64,000 nt of DNA from Acidobacteria bacterium RIFCSPLOWO2_12_FULL_68_19 (GTDB taxonomy: Bacteria > Acidobacteriota > Vicinamibacteria > Vicinamibacterales > UBA2999): the NCBI GenBank assembly GCA_001767525.1, contig MELF01000020.1, forward strand, positions 75,417-139,416, written 5' to 3'. Below, piece after piece: positions 26,140-33,500 of the stretch. The notes under the pieces were generated by a model that made no database searches, was not told the origin of the DNA, and was given only the letters and a program-made list of their open reading frames with translations. Each line of letters begins with the position of its first letter. Position 1 is the stretch's first letter. The position numbers and the translations under genes are program-made.

Positions 26140-26441
26140 GGCGATGGATTGAGTCCAAGCTGTGGCGGGCCACCGAGGCACCGAGACACAGAGATCGAAT
26201 TATTCACGAATACGACGCGGAAATCGAAGGCCGAGGGAGGGACGAGACGACGCGCTCGAGCACCGACCCAACATCCGTGACCTTGCGCACCAGCGCGTAG
26301 CTCCGCGCTGTGCTTCGGCAGCGACCAGAGCGAGTTGCGGGCCAGGTTCGGCACGAACCGCTCAGCTTTGTCCGGACTGTGCGGCATCTCTCGGATACGT
26401 CGCTCTTCAAGATAGTGGCCACATGTGGCTATAATCGGCTC
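26140..26441. other. gene-free 302-base region with a CACAGAG-type repeat
   Basis: Between lysC and the antitoxin gene. It holds a dispersed-repeat copy at 26168-26193 (GGCCACCGAGGCACCGAGAC continuing ACAGAG) and, at its right end, the antitoxin promoter. No convincing coding sequence is present on either strand. Confidence 0.6.
26406..26435 (+). promoter_or_regulatory. toxin-antitoxin promoter with palindromic operator candidate
   Basis: TTCAAG (26406-26411), an 18-base spacer and a perfect TATAAT (26430-26435) ending 6 bases before the ATG. The 12-bp palindrome GCCACATGTGGC (26418-26429) abuts the -10 and is the natural autoregulatory operator for a Phd-type protein. Confidence 0.65.
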
Positions 26442-26729
26442 ATGGGTGCCACGGGCATTCGAGAACTCAAGGACAATCTGAGCCGGTACATCCGGCGTGT
26501 CGAGGCGGGCGAACGAATTGCCGTCACCGCGCATGGCCGCGTCGTCGCCGAGCTGGTTCCGCCTGAAGCTGGGCGTCATCCACGGCGGAGTCGGTGGGAC
26601 GAGCTGATTGCGGCAGGGATTCTGCGGCCGCCGCTAGAGGCCGGCGACCCTTTCGAGGATTGGCCTGACATCCGCCTGCCGCGTGGCACGGCCGCCGAAC
26701 TCATCGACGCAGACCGTGGCAAACCCTAG
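26442..26729 (+). CDS. Phd/YefM-family antitoxin
   Basis: A 95-residue antitoxin. GIRELKDNLSRYIRRVEAGE at residue 5 and IAVTAHGRVVAELVP near residue 26 are the Phd/YefM DNA-binding fold. The Asp/Glu- and Pro-rich C-terminus, after DELIAAGILRPP, would wrap the toxin. It pairs with the PIN-domain toxin 70 bases downstream and probably represses the operon with it. The transcript appears leaderless. Confidence 0.88.
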   Translation: MGATGIRELKDNLSRYIRRVEAGERIAVTAHGRVVAELVPPEAGRHPRRSRWDELIAAGILRPPLEAGDPFEDWPDIRLPRGTAAELIDADRGKP

Positions 26730-26799
26730 CACTGCGAAGAGGCGCTCGTCGTCCACGGCGGCGACGAGTTCGCGCCCGGGTGCCACTGCGACAACGCAG

Positions 26800-27210
26800 G
26801 TGAGGTACGTGGAATCGAGCGCGCTGGTCGCTGCGCTCCTCGAGCACGACACGGCTGTCTCGAAGCGACTGCCGGCTGGAACGCGACAGGTCACGTCGGT
26901 GTTGACACTCTCAGAGGCCGGACGAGCAATCATTCGCGCGCGAACGACCGGCCGGTTGACGGCGGAAGACGAGAAGGCTGCGGTACGCGCCCTTCGAACC
27001 TTCGAACGGCGCTGCTTCCTTCTCGACCTCGATCGAGCCGTGCTCGACCGCGTTCGTCGGCCTTTTCCCGTCGAACCGATTCGCACACTCGACGCGATCC
27101 ACTTGGCGACGGCGGAGTTGCTCGATGAACCGCCGCAGCTCGTCACGATCGTCACGCGCGACGAGAGAGTCCGCGCGAACGCACGGGCGCTCGGATACGG
27201 AATCGAATAG
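26800..27210 (+). CDS. PIN-domain toxin, VapC-like
   Basis: A 136-residue PIN-domain ribonuclease. I chose GTG 26800 (RYVESSALVAALLEHD), which gives the normal domain start; a longer frame reaches back into the antitoxin gene but adds Ser/Thr/Ala-rich sequence. The first acidic residue is Glu rather than Asp. LTLSEAGRAIIRA carries the second, and TLDAIHLATAELL and IVTRDERVRANARALGY carry the C-terminal acidic residues. All four acidic positions appear filled, so it should be active. Partner: Phd antitoxin upstream. Confidence 0.85.
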   Translation: MRYVESSALVAALLEHDTAVSKRLPAGTRQVTSVLTLSEAGRAIIRARTTGRLTAEDEKAAVRALRTFERRCFLLDLDRAVLDRVRRPFPVEPIRTLDAIHLATAELLDEPPQLVTIVTRDERVRANARALGYGIE

Positions 27211-27483
27211 CTGCGATATCCGGGATGGCACGCACACCGGCGCGGCGCGCGCCCGGGCGTCCGCGTGTGCTCGTCCTTGCTACTCTGGAGACCTCGCGAG
27301 GCGTATGGTGGACGCGATTCTAAACTCTGTGTCCCTGTGGGCCGTGACAGCCACGCGCGCTCGAATCAACGGCGAGCGCCGAGGCAAGGATCGGCTGGCG
27401 CCCTCGAACCACCATCGAGCTCGTATGATATCCAGAACGAGCGGAGCCTCCACCGCGCACGCCTGCGCGGCGGGACGGGAGCG
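27211..27483. other. gene-free region before xthA with a CACAGAG-type repeat copy
   Basis: Holds an inverted copy of the dispersed repeat at 27325-27343 (reverse complement GGCCCACAGGGACACAGAG) and a TATGAT -10-like hexamer at 27424-27429 upstream of xthA. Nothing else recognised. Confidence 0.5.
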
Positions 27484-28233
27484 GTGAAAGTCGCCACCTG
27501 GAACGTCAACGGGATTCGCGCGCGCCAGTCCGAGCTGCAGCAGTTCATCGAACGGGAGCAGCCCGACGTCCTCTGCCTGCAGGAGATCAAGGCATCGATC
27601 GACCAATTGCCGGTATGGCTCTGCGACCTGGAGGGCTACTGGTGCTGCTGGCACGGCGGAAAGGGCTACTCCGGCGTCGGTCTGCACGTACGGAAGACGA
27701 GCTGCCCCGAGCGGCCGACGTTCCACCATCCCGACTTCGACTACGAGCACCGCATCGTCACGGTACGGCTGAGGGAGGCGACGGTGGCCTCCATCTACGT
27801 GCCGAACGGCGGCAAGGACTTCGCGGCGAAGATGCGGTTCCTGGAGGCGCTCGACGCCTGGGCCGCGGAGTTCCAGGCCGCGGGGCTGCCGCTCGTCCTC
27901 TGCGGCGACATGAACGTCGCGCGCACCGACATGGACGTCCACCCCAAAGAGCGCCGGCCGCGCGCAATCGGCCAGCTGCCGGAAGAGCGCGCGCTCCTCG
28001 AGCGGATCCTGAGCCGCGCGCTCGTCGACGTCCACCGGCAGGTCGAGCCGACGAGCGCCGAGCTGTTCACCTGGTGGGCGCCGTGGCGCAACCTGAAGCA
28101 GCGGAACATCGGCTGGCGGCTCGACTACGTGTTCGCGTCGCCTCCGGTTGCCGGGCGCACGGTGTCATGCACGGTCCAGCGCGAATTCGGGACCAGCGAC
28201 CACGGTCCCGTCGTCGCGGTCTTCGACCTGTGA
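27484..28233 (+). CDS. xthA: exodeoxyribonuclease III
   Basis: Apurinic/apyrimidinic endonuclease and 3' exonuclease of base-excision repair. The 249-residue protein starts at GTG 27484 after GGGAG. KVATWNVNGIRAR, CLQEIK (catalytic Glu), YVPNGG, CGDMNVARTDMD and WRLDYVFAS appear in order, ending with TSDHGPVV (catalytic Asp-His). Length is standard. It overlaps the convergent YkgJ-type gene by 69 bases. Confidence 0.95.
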   Translation: MKVATWNVNGIRARQSELQQFIEREQPDVLCLQEIKASIDQLPVWLCDLEGYWCCWHGGKGYSGVGLHVRKTSCPERPTFHHPDFDYEHRIVTVRLREATVASIYVPNGGKDFAAKMRFLEALDAWAAEFQAAGLPLVLCGDMNVARTDMDVHPKERRPRAIGQLPEERALLERILSRALVDVHRQVEPTSAELFTWWAPWRNLKQRNIGWRLDYVFASPPVAGRTVSCTVQREFGTSDHGPVVAVFDL

Positions 28234-29334
28234 CCAGGCGGCCGCCAGATCCGCGCCGGCGGCGAGGTGATTGAGGAGGTAGTCGGCCTGGCCGAACGCC
28301 TCGCACACCAGTTCCGCGTCGAGCCGCCGTCCGAGGTCGCGGCACTGGCGCGAGGCTTCCACGCGGACGAGCGACAGCGCCGCGTCGAGGCCGCGCACGA
28401 TCGTCAGCACCCCGCGGCCCTGATAGGCGGTCCAGGAGGCGAACGCCTTCGCCGCAAGATAGCGGTTCAGCGGTCCCGTCCAGCGTCCCCACTCGGGCAG
28501 GACCCCGTCGGCGTACGCCTCCTCCAGGCCCGCCTCATCGGGTTGCGGCCTGAGGTCGTCGGGCACCGCGCCCATCGCCTCGCCGTACCGCTCGAGGCTC
28601 GCCGAGAGCGACACCGGCGGCACGGCGGCGACGGCACCGGCCGGCAGCCGCCCGACGGCCTCGGCCAGTGAACCCGATCCCGGCCGGTACTGCCGCAGCA
28701 GCCGGGCGTCGCGGTCGAGCGTGGCGACGACGCTCTCGGGCGACAGAGGCTCGTCGGCCGAGCGCGCCACCATGTGGCGCTCCCATGCGGAATAGCCGTC
28801 GAGGTCCATGAGCATCCGCGGATGGAGCAGCGGCGGCCACTCGTCCGCGGTGACGTCCAGCCCCTCATACTGTGCCGGCGGAAACGCCGCCGGCCCTTCG
28901 ACAATTGCCGCCGGCACGTCGTCGCGGAACAGCAGCGCCGCGGCCGTCGGGCAGTAGTGGGACAGCGTGATGAAGGTTCCCCGGCGGTCGCGCAGGACCT
29001 GGCGCGGAAAGTGGCGGCAGGCGGCCGGCAGCGACGCTTCGCCCCGGTCGCGCTGGATGACGCACAAGCCCGACCGGCGGTGATAGAACACGCAGTCGCC
29101 CCGGTCGGTCCGCGCCACGATCGCCGCGGCGTCCTCGGGCAGGTCCGGTCCGGTCACCAACACCGGACTGCCGTCTGCCGGGTCGGCGGCCGACGCCAGC
29201 CGCCCTGCGGCCAGCGCGTCGGCCAGCGTGCGGTAGAGCGGCAGCTCGACCGGTATGTCCCAGTCGGAGGTGCAGCAGAGGCCCGAGTGGCTGCACCGGT
29301 AGTCGGCGTGGATGCTCAATGCGAACGGCATCAA
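28165..29334 (-). CDS. YkgJ-type cysteine-cluster protein
   Basis: A 389-residue protein with an N-terminal Cys cluster of the YkgJ/flagellin N-methylase group: YRCSHSGLCCTSDWDIPV near residue 12, CVFYHRRSGLCVIQ near residue 81 and ACRHFPRQVL near residue 105. These residues probably bind a zinc or Fe-S centre. The remaining 250 residues are mostly helical and unrecognised. FliB-type members methylate flagellin lysines, but no flagellar gene is nearby, so I do not assign that role. TTG and ATG starts are adjacent at 29334-29329; the ATG is as likely. Confidence 0.75.
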   Translation of the reverse strand: MMPFALSIHADYRCSHSGLCCTSDWDIPVELPLYRTLADALAAGRLASAADPADGSPVLVTGPDLPEDAAAIVARTDRGDCVFYHRRSGLCVIQRDRGEASLPAACRHFPRQVLRDRRGTFITLSHYCPTAAALLFRDDVPAAIVEGPAAFPPAQYEGLDVTADEWPPLLHPRMLMDLDGYSAWERHMVARSADEPLSPESVVATLDRDARLLRQYRPGSGSLAEAVGRLPAGAVAAVPPVSLSASLERYGEAMGAVPDDLRPQPDEAGLEEAYADGVLPEWGRWTGPLNRYLAAKAFASWTAYQGRGVLTIVRGLDAALSLVRVEASRQCRDLGRRLDAELVCEAFGQADYLLNHLAAGADLAAAWSQVEDRDDGTVVAGPEFALDRA

Positions 29335-29450
29335 CAGGTTGGAGGGTTACAGAAGTATTACAGAACTGGCGCCCCCGCAGTTGGTATCGTGCACGAGCGT
29401 TCCCGGCACGTTCGGAACGTCCACGAAACAACGGAGGCAGAGCGACGTCG

Positions 29451-30320
29451 ATGGTGATGCCAACGCCCATGTTCGGGCGCAAGTACCAGCACGGGATGAA
29501 CTGGATTACGGCGACTGCGATGGCGGGCTTTCACGTCGGCGCCGTTGCCGCCTTCTTCTACGTGGACGTCGGAGCGATGCTCGTCGCCGTGCTGCTGTGG
29601 ATTCTGGCAGGCATGTTCGGCATCGGCATGGGGTACCACCGGCTGCTGACGCACCGCGGCTTCAAGACGCCGCGCTTTGTCGAGTACTTCCTCACGCTCT
29701 GCGGCACGCTGGCGCTCGAGGGGGGGCCGATCTTCTGGGTCGCCGTCCACCGCGTCCACCATCAGAAGTCCGACCACGACGGCGACCCGCACACGCCCCG
29801 CGAGGGGACCTACTGGGCGCACATGGGCTGGATCTTCTTCGGCAAGGGATTGCACCACGACGCGGCGCTGCTGGCGCGGTACGTGCCCGACCTGTCGCGC
29901 GACCGGTTCCACGTCTGGCTGTCGCGCTGGCACTGGACGAGCAACGTCGTGGTCGGCCTCGCGCTGCTCGGGCTGGGCGGCATCCCGTACGTCCTCTGGG
30001 GCATCTTCTTCCGGACGACCTGGGGGCTGCACTCGACGTGGCTGGTCAACTCGGCCACGCATCTGTGGGGCTCGCGCCGGTTCACGACCCGAGACGACTC
30101 GACGAACAACTGGTGGGTGGCGCTGCTGACCTTCGGCGAGGGGTGGCACAACAACCATCACGCGCATCCGGTCTCCGCCCGCCACGGGCTCGCGTGGTAC
30201 GAGCTCGACCTGAACTGGATGTGCATCAGCGCGCTGCACAGGCTCGGGCTCGCGTGGGACGTCAAGGTGGCCTCGCTTGCGGCCGCGCCGGCCCGCGATG
30301 TCGACGAGGCAGTCGCCTAG
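29451..30320 (+). CDS. acyl-CoA/acyl-lipid delta-9 type fatty acid desaturase
   Basis: A 289-residue integral-membrane di-iron desaturase. The three His boxes are HRLLTHR near residue 64, HRVHHQKSDHDGDPH near residue 101 and HNNHHAHP near residue 236, the spacing of stearoyl-CoA-type enzymes. Four hydrophobic helices are evident. It should introduce a double bond into membrane acyl chains, with an unlinked electron donor. GGAGG lies 13 bases before the ATG at 29451, longer than usual; the ATG at 29457 is an alternative. Confidence 0.92.
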   Translation: MVMPTPMFGRKYQHGMNWITATAMAGFHVGAVAAFFYVDVGAMLVAVLLWILAGMFGIGMGYHRLLTHRGFKTPRFVEYFLTLCGTLALEGGPIFWVAVHRVHHQKSDHDGDPHTPREGTYWAHMGWIFFGKGLHHDAALLARYVPDLSRDRFHVWLSRWHWTSNVVVGLALLGLGGIPYVLWGIFFRTTWGLHSTWLVNSATHLWGSRRFTTRDDSTNNWWVALLTFGEGWHNNHHAHPVSARHGLAWYELDLNWMCISALHRLGLAWDVKVASLAAAPARDVDEAVA

Positions 30321-30386
30321 CCCGAGGCCTGGGGCCTTGAACGCCGGGACGGCTCCGAGGCCTGGGGCCCGGGGCCCGAGGCCTAC
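30321..30386. repeat. GGCCTGGGGCC-type repeat cluster
   Basis: Two direct copies of CCGAGGCCTGGGGCC separated by about 20 bases, then the inverted form GGGGCCCGAGGCC. Related runs occur at 21186-21210 and inside the end of the histidine kinase gene (31300-31345). Confidence 0.6.
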
Positions 30387-30392
30387 TACAAT
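30387..30392 (+). promoter_or_regulatory. -10 element, probable leaderless start of histidine kinase gene
   Basis: TACAAT ends 6 bases before the GTG at 30399. Confidence 0.5.
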
Positions 30393-30398
30393 CAGTGG

Positions 30399-31361
30399 GT
30401 GACTCGGCGCCAGCAGGCGATCGCCTTCTTCGTCGCCCTCTGCGTGCTGCTCGTCGGGGCGGCGATCTCGCTGAACATCGGCTGGGTGGTCATCAACGCC
30501 CGCCGTCTCACGCTGCTCGTCCTCGGGATCGTCTCCTTCGCGCTCATCATCGCCGGCCTCATCGTCTACACGGTCTTCCTCGTCCTCGAGATCAAGCGCA
30601 ACGAGGAACACCAGACGTTCATCAATGCCGTCACGCACGAGCTGAAGACGCCCATCGCCTCGATCCGCCTCTACCTGCAGACGCTGCAGTCGAGGGACGT
30701 CGACGAGGCCCGCCGGCGGCAGTTCTACGACGTGATGCTCGCCGACGCCGAGCGCCTGCATCGTACGGTCGATCAAGTGCTCAAGGCGGGCGCCGCGGGG
30801 CAGAAGCGCCAGACGCTGGCGCGCGCGCCGGTCGACATGGCGGCGCTCGCGCGTGAATGCGTCGAGCTGGCGCTCCTCAGACACCACCTCGATCCGGCGG
30901 CCATCACGCTCGAAACCCACGACGACCGGCCCCTCGTGGTCAGCGGCGACGTCGAGGAGCTGCGCACCGTGCTCGCGAACCTGCTCGACAACGCCGTGAA
31001 GTACTCCGGCGATACGGTTCGCGTCACCGCGTCGGTGGCGGCTCCCTCGCCCTACACGATCTGGGTGCGCGTGCAGGACCGCGGCATCGGCATCCCGCAC
31101 AAGCTGCTCAAGCGCATCTTCAACCGCTTCTATCGCGTGCAGGCGCGAGGGCTCCGGCAGATCAAGGGCACCGGCCTGGGGCTCTACATCGTGAAGACGA
31201 TCGCCCGCGCGCACGGCGGGCGCGTGTTCGCCCAGAGCGAAGGGGAAGGGCGCGGCGCGACGTTCACCGTCGAGCTGCCGCGGCTCATTCCCGACGCGGC
31301 CGGCCTCAGGCCCCAGACCCCGGACCCGAGGCCCGTCTCGGGCATCAGACCCGTCGCCTGA
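30399..31361 (+). CDS. membrane sensor histidine kinase
   Basis: A 320-residue kinase with two membrane helices (about 8-33 and 38-63) and almost no periplasmic loop, so it probably senses a membrane or cytoplasmic signal. There is no HAMP domain. The H-box VTHELKTPIASIRLYLQTLQ is near residue 78. NLLDNAVKYS (N-box), RDRGIGIP-like QDRGIGIP and KGTGLGLYIVK follow. The last 20 residues (LRPQTPDPRPVSGIRP) come from a dispersed GC repeat. Its stop overlaps the response-regulator start (TGATG), so the two form a two-component pair. Confidence 0.92.
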   Translation: MTRRQQAIAFFVALCVLLVGAAISLNIGWVVINARRLTLLVLGIVSFALIIAGLIVYTVFLVLEIKRNEEHQTFINAVTHELKTPIASIRLYLQTLQSRDVDEARRRQFYDVMLADAERLHRTVDQVLKAGAAGQKRQTLARAPVDMAALARECVELALLRHHLDPAAITLETHDDRPLVVSGDVEELRTVLANLLDNAVKYSGDTVRVTASVAAPSPYTIWVRVQDRGIGIPHKLLKRIFNRFYRVQARGLRQIKGTGLGLYIVKTIARAHGGRVFAQSEGEGRGATFTVELPRLIPDAAGLRPQTPDPRPVSGIRPVA

Positions 31362-32086
31362 TGAGCCAGATTCTCATCGTCGAGGACGAACAACACATCG
31401 CCGAAGGGCTGCGCTTCAACCTCGAAGCCGAGGGACACCACGCGACCATTGCCGCCGACGGCGAACGCGCGCTCGCCCTGCTGCTCGGCGAGCAGCGCCC
31501 GTTCGACGCGGTGATCCTCGACATCATGCTGCCGGGCAAGGACGGCTTCGCCGTGGCGGCCGAGCTGCGGGCGGCCGGGCAGTACGTGCCGATTCTGATG
31601 CTTACCGCCCGCGGCAGCGCGGCCGATGTGCTGCGCGGGTTCGAGGCGGGCACCGACGACTACCTGCCGAAGCCGTTCGAGCTGTCGATCCTGATGGCGC
31701 GCGTCAAGGGGCTGCTCCGGCGCCGCCAGTGGAACGAGCAGGAGACGCCGGCGGCCGGGGTGACGCACGCCGCCGTGCCCGACGTCTACACGTTCGCCGG
31801 CCGCACGCTCGACTTCTCGGCCATGGAGGTGCGCGTGCGCGACCGGACACAGCGGCTGACCGTCATGGAATGCGACCTGCTGCGGTACCTCGTGAAGAAC
31901 GCCGGGCAGCCGGTCTCCCGCCGGGCGATCCTCGAGGAGGTGTGGGGGCTGCCTCCGGACCTCGATACGCGGGCGATCGACAACTTCATCGTCCGGCTCC
32001 GGCGCTACATCGAAGATCCGCCAGCCGCCCCGAAGTTCCTGCAGACGGTCCGTGGCGTCGGGTATCGGTTCGTGCCGGGAACGTAG
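31361..32086 (+). CDS. OmpR-family response regulator
   Basis: A 241-residue DNA-binding regulator, partner of the upstream kinase. The receiver domain (1-118) has EDE near residue 8, the phosphorylated Asp in VILDIMLPGKDGF (D53 region), LTARG and PKPF with the conserved Lys. The winged helix (about 140-235) has TVMECDLLRYLVKNAGQPVS, and TRAIDNFIVRLRRYIEDP is the recognition region. Targets are unknown; the adjacent desaturase and TIGR00300 genes are candidates by position only. Confidence 0.95.
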   Translation: MSQILIVEDEQHIAEGLRFNLEAEGHHATIAADGERALALLLGEQRPFDAVILDIMLPGKDGFAVAAELRAAGQYVPILMLTARGSAADVLRGFEAGTDDYLPKPFELSILMARVKGLLRRRQWNEQETPAAGVTHAAVPDVYTFAGRTLDFSAMEVRVRDRTQRLTVMECDLLRYLVKNAGQPVSRRAILEEVWGLPPDLDTRAIDNFIVRLRRYIEDPPAAPKFLQTVRGVGYRFVPGT

Positions 32087-32097
32087 ACGGGGACAGC

Positions 32098-32148
32098 GGT
32101 GCGAGGGTGCGAGGGTGCGTCCGACGGTGCGGGGTGCGATGGTGCGAG
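32098..32148. repeat. GGTGCGAG tandem/interspersed octamers
   Basis: GGTGCGAG twice in tandem, then four more GGTGCG units with irregular spacing, immediately after the response-regulator gene. Confidence 0.7.
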
Positions 32149-32174
32149 CGCCCGGCACGCTTGAGTGACCACCC

Positions 32175-32230
32175 ACTTCTCCACTTCTCTACTTTTCCAC
32201 TTTTCCACTTTTCCACTTCTCCACTTATAG
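32175..32230 (+). repeat. seven tandem octamers running into a promoter
   Basis: ACTTCTCC, ACTTCTCT, ACTTTTCC x3, ACTTCTCC, ACTTATAG. The last unit supplies the TA of the TATAGAAT -10 region of the next gene, and a TTCCAC at 32203-32208 is placed like a -35. The array is far more AT- and pyrimidine-rich than its surroundings. Confidence 0.85.
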
Positions 32231-32233
32231 AAT
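32228..32233 (+). promoter_or_regulatory. -10 element, probable leaderless start of TIGR00300 gene
   Basis: TAGAAT ends 7 bases before the ATG at 32241. The earlier ATG at 32232 overlaps the hexamer and is unlikely to be used. Confidence 0.55.
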
Positions 32234-32240
32234 GGCTGCC

Positions 32241-33455
32241 ATGGCTGCCAGCGACACGATCGAGGCCGAAGGCCACCTGATCGACTCGGGACTGCTCTCG
32301 GCGATCTTCGACAAGATCATCGAGGCGAAGGCGTCCTACGAAATCCTGACGTTCGACATCGGGCGCACCAACGACGACCCGTCGCGCATCGAGATGCGCG
32401 TCACGGGGTCAGACCCCGCGGTCCTCGACGAGCTCCTCCAGCAGCTCACCACCTTCGGGTGCCACCCGAAGCGCGAGCGCGACGCCGCGGTGAAGCCGGC
32501 GGAAAAGGACCGCTGCGTCTCGGACGACTTCTACTCGACGACGAACCACCGCACGCACGTGCGGCTCGGGGGGCGCTGGGTCGAGGTGGAGCAGCAGCGG
32601 ATGGACGCCGTCATCGTCGCCGCCGGGGGCCGCGCCGTGTGCCGGAAGCTGCGCGACGTGCGCGCCGGCGACCCGATCGTCTGCGGCCACGAAGGCATCC
32701 GGGTCACGCCGGAATTCAAGGAGCGCGACCGCCTCGGCTTTGCCTTCATGAGCAACGACGTCTCGTCGGAGCGGCGCGTCGAGGGGATCGTCGCGCGGAT
32801 CGCCGACATGATGCGTCAGGTGAAGGACGGCGGCGGCCGCATCGCCGTCGTCGCCGGCCCGGTCGTGGTGCACACGGGCGGCGTGGAGCATTTCTCCGAG
32901 ATCATCCGGCGCGGCTACGTCGACGTGCTGCTGGCGGGCAACGCCCTGGCGGTGCACGACATCGAGTACGCGCTGTCGGGCACCTCTCTCGGCATCGACC
33001 TCAGGGTCGGCGCCGCGGTCGAGCAGGGACACCGCAACCATATGGCCGCCATCAACACCATCAACCGCGCCGGCGGCGTCCGGCAGGCGGTCGAGACCGG
33101 CGTGCTCACCTCGGGCGTCATGTACGAATGCGTCAAGCGCGGCGTGGCGTACGTCCTGGCGGGGAGCATCCGCGACGATGGGCCGCTGCCCGACACGCTG
33201 ATGGATCTGGTGGACGCGCAGAACCGCTACTCCGAGGCGCTCACGGGCAACGTGCAGCTCGTGCTGATGCTGTCGTCGATGCTGCACAGCATCGGCGTCG
33301 GCAACATGCTGCCGTCGTGGGTGCGCGTCGTGTGCGTCGACATCAATCCGGCCGTCGTGACCAAGCTCTCGGACCGCGGCTCCGCACAGACGGTGGGCGT
33401 CGTCACCGACGTGGGGCTGTTCCTGCACCGGCTCGCCGAACGGCTGAGAAGCTGA
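32241..33455 (+). CDS. TIGR00300 family protein, ornithine cyclodeaminase-like
   Basis: A 404-residue cytoplasmic protein. TIGR00300 proteins include the archaeal ornithine cyclodeaminase and the C-terminal half of cyanobacterial AgrE/ArgZ; these convert ornithine to proline plus ammonia with NAD. Visible blocks are EGHLIDSGLLSAIFDKIIE at the N-terminus, CVSDDFYSTTNHRTHVR near residue 91, VVAGPVVVHTGGVEHF, LAGNALAVHDIEYALSGTSL and GHRNHMAAINTINRAGG. The family Rossmann half is present and no arginine-dihydrolase domain is fused. The start at 32241 is set by the -10 at 32228. It could recycle surplus ornithine from the arg pathway. Confidence 0.82.
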   Translation: MAASDTIEAEGHLIDSGLLSAIFDKIIEAKASYEILTFDIGRTNDDPSRIEMRVTGSDPAVLDELLQQLTTFGCHPKRERDAAVKPAEKDRCVSDDFYSTTNHRTHVRLGGRWVEVEQQRMDAVIVAAGGRAVCRKLRDVRAGDPIVCGHEGIRVTPEFKERDRLGFAFMSNDVSSERRVEGIVARIADMMRQVKDGGGRIAVVAGPVVVHTGGVEHFSEIIRRGYVDVLLAGNALAVHDIEYALSGTSLGIDLRVGAAVEQGHRNHMAAINTINRAGGVRQAVETGVLTSGVMYECVKRGVAYVLAGSIRDDGPLPDTLMDLVDAQNRYSEALTGNVQLVLMLSSMLHSIGVGNMLPSWVRVVCVDINPAVVTKLSDRGSAQTVGVVTDVGLFLHRLAERLRS

Positions 33456-33487
33456 ACGTCGCACCGTCGCACCCTTCCGACTGGTGG

Positions 33488-33493
33488 TATGCT
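33488..33493 (+). promoter_or_regulatory. -10 element, probable leaderless start of htpX
   Basis: TATGCT ends 7 bases before the ATG at 33501. The ATG at 33489 lies inside the hexamer. Confidence 0.45.
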
Positions 33494-33500
33494 GAAACGT

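Noticed and set aside
26204-26579. Minus-strand ORFs between lysC and the antitoxin gene
   Set aside because: Part of the frame is simply the CACAGAG repeat read backwards; no start signal or conserved motif.
28165-29334. Flagellin N-methylase (FliB) assignment
   Set aside because: Only the Cys cluster is shared with a broad family and no flagellar genes are present.
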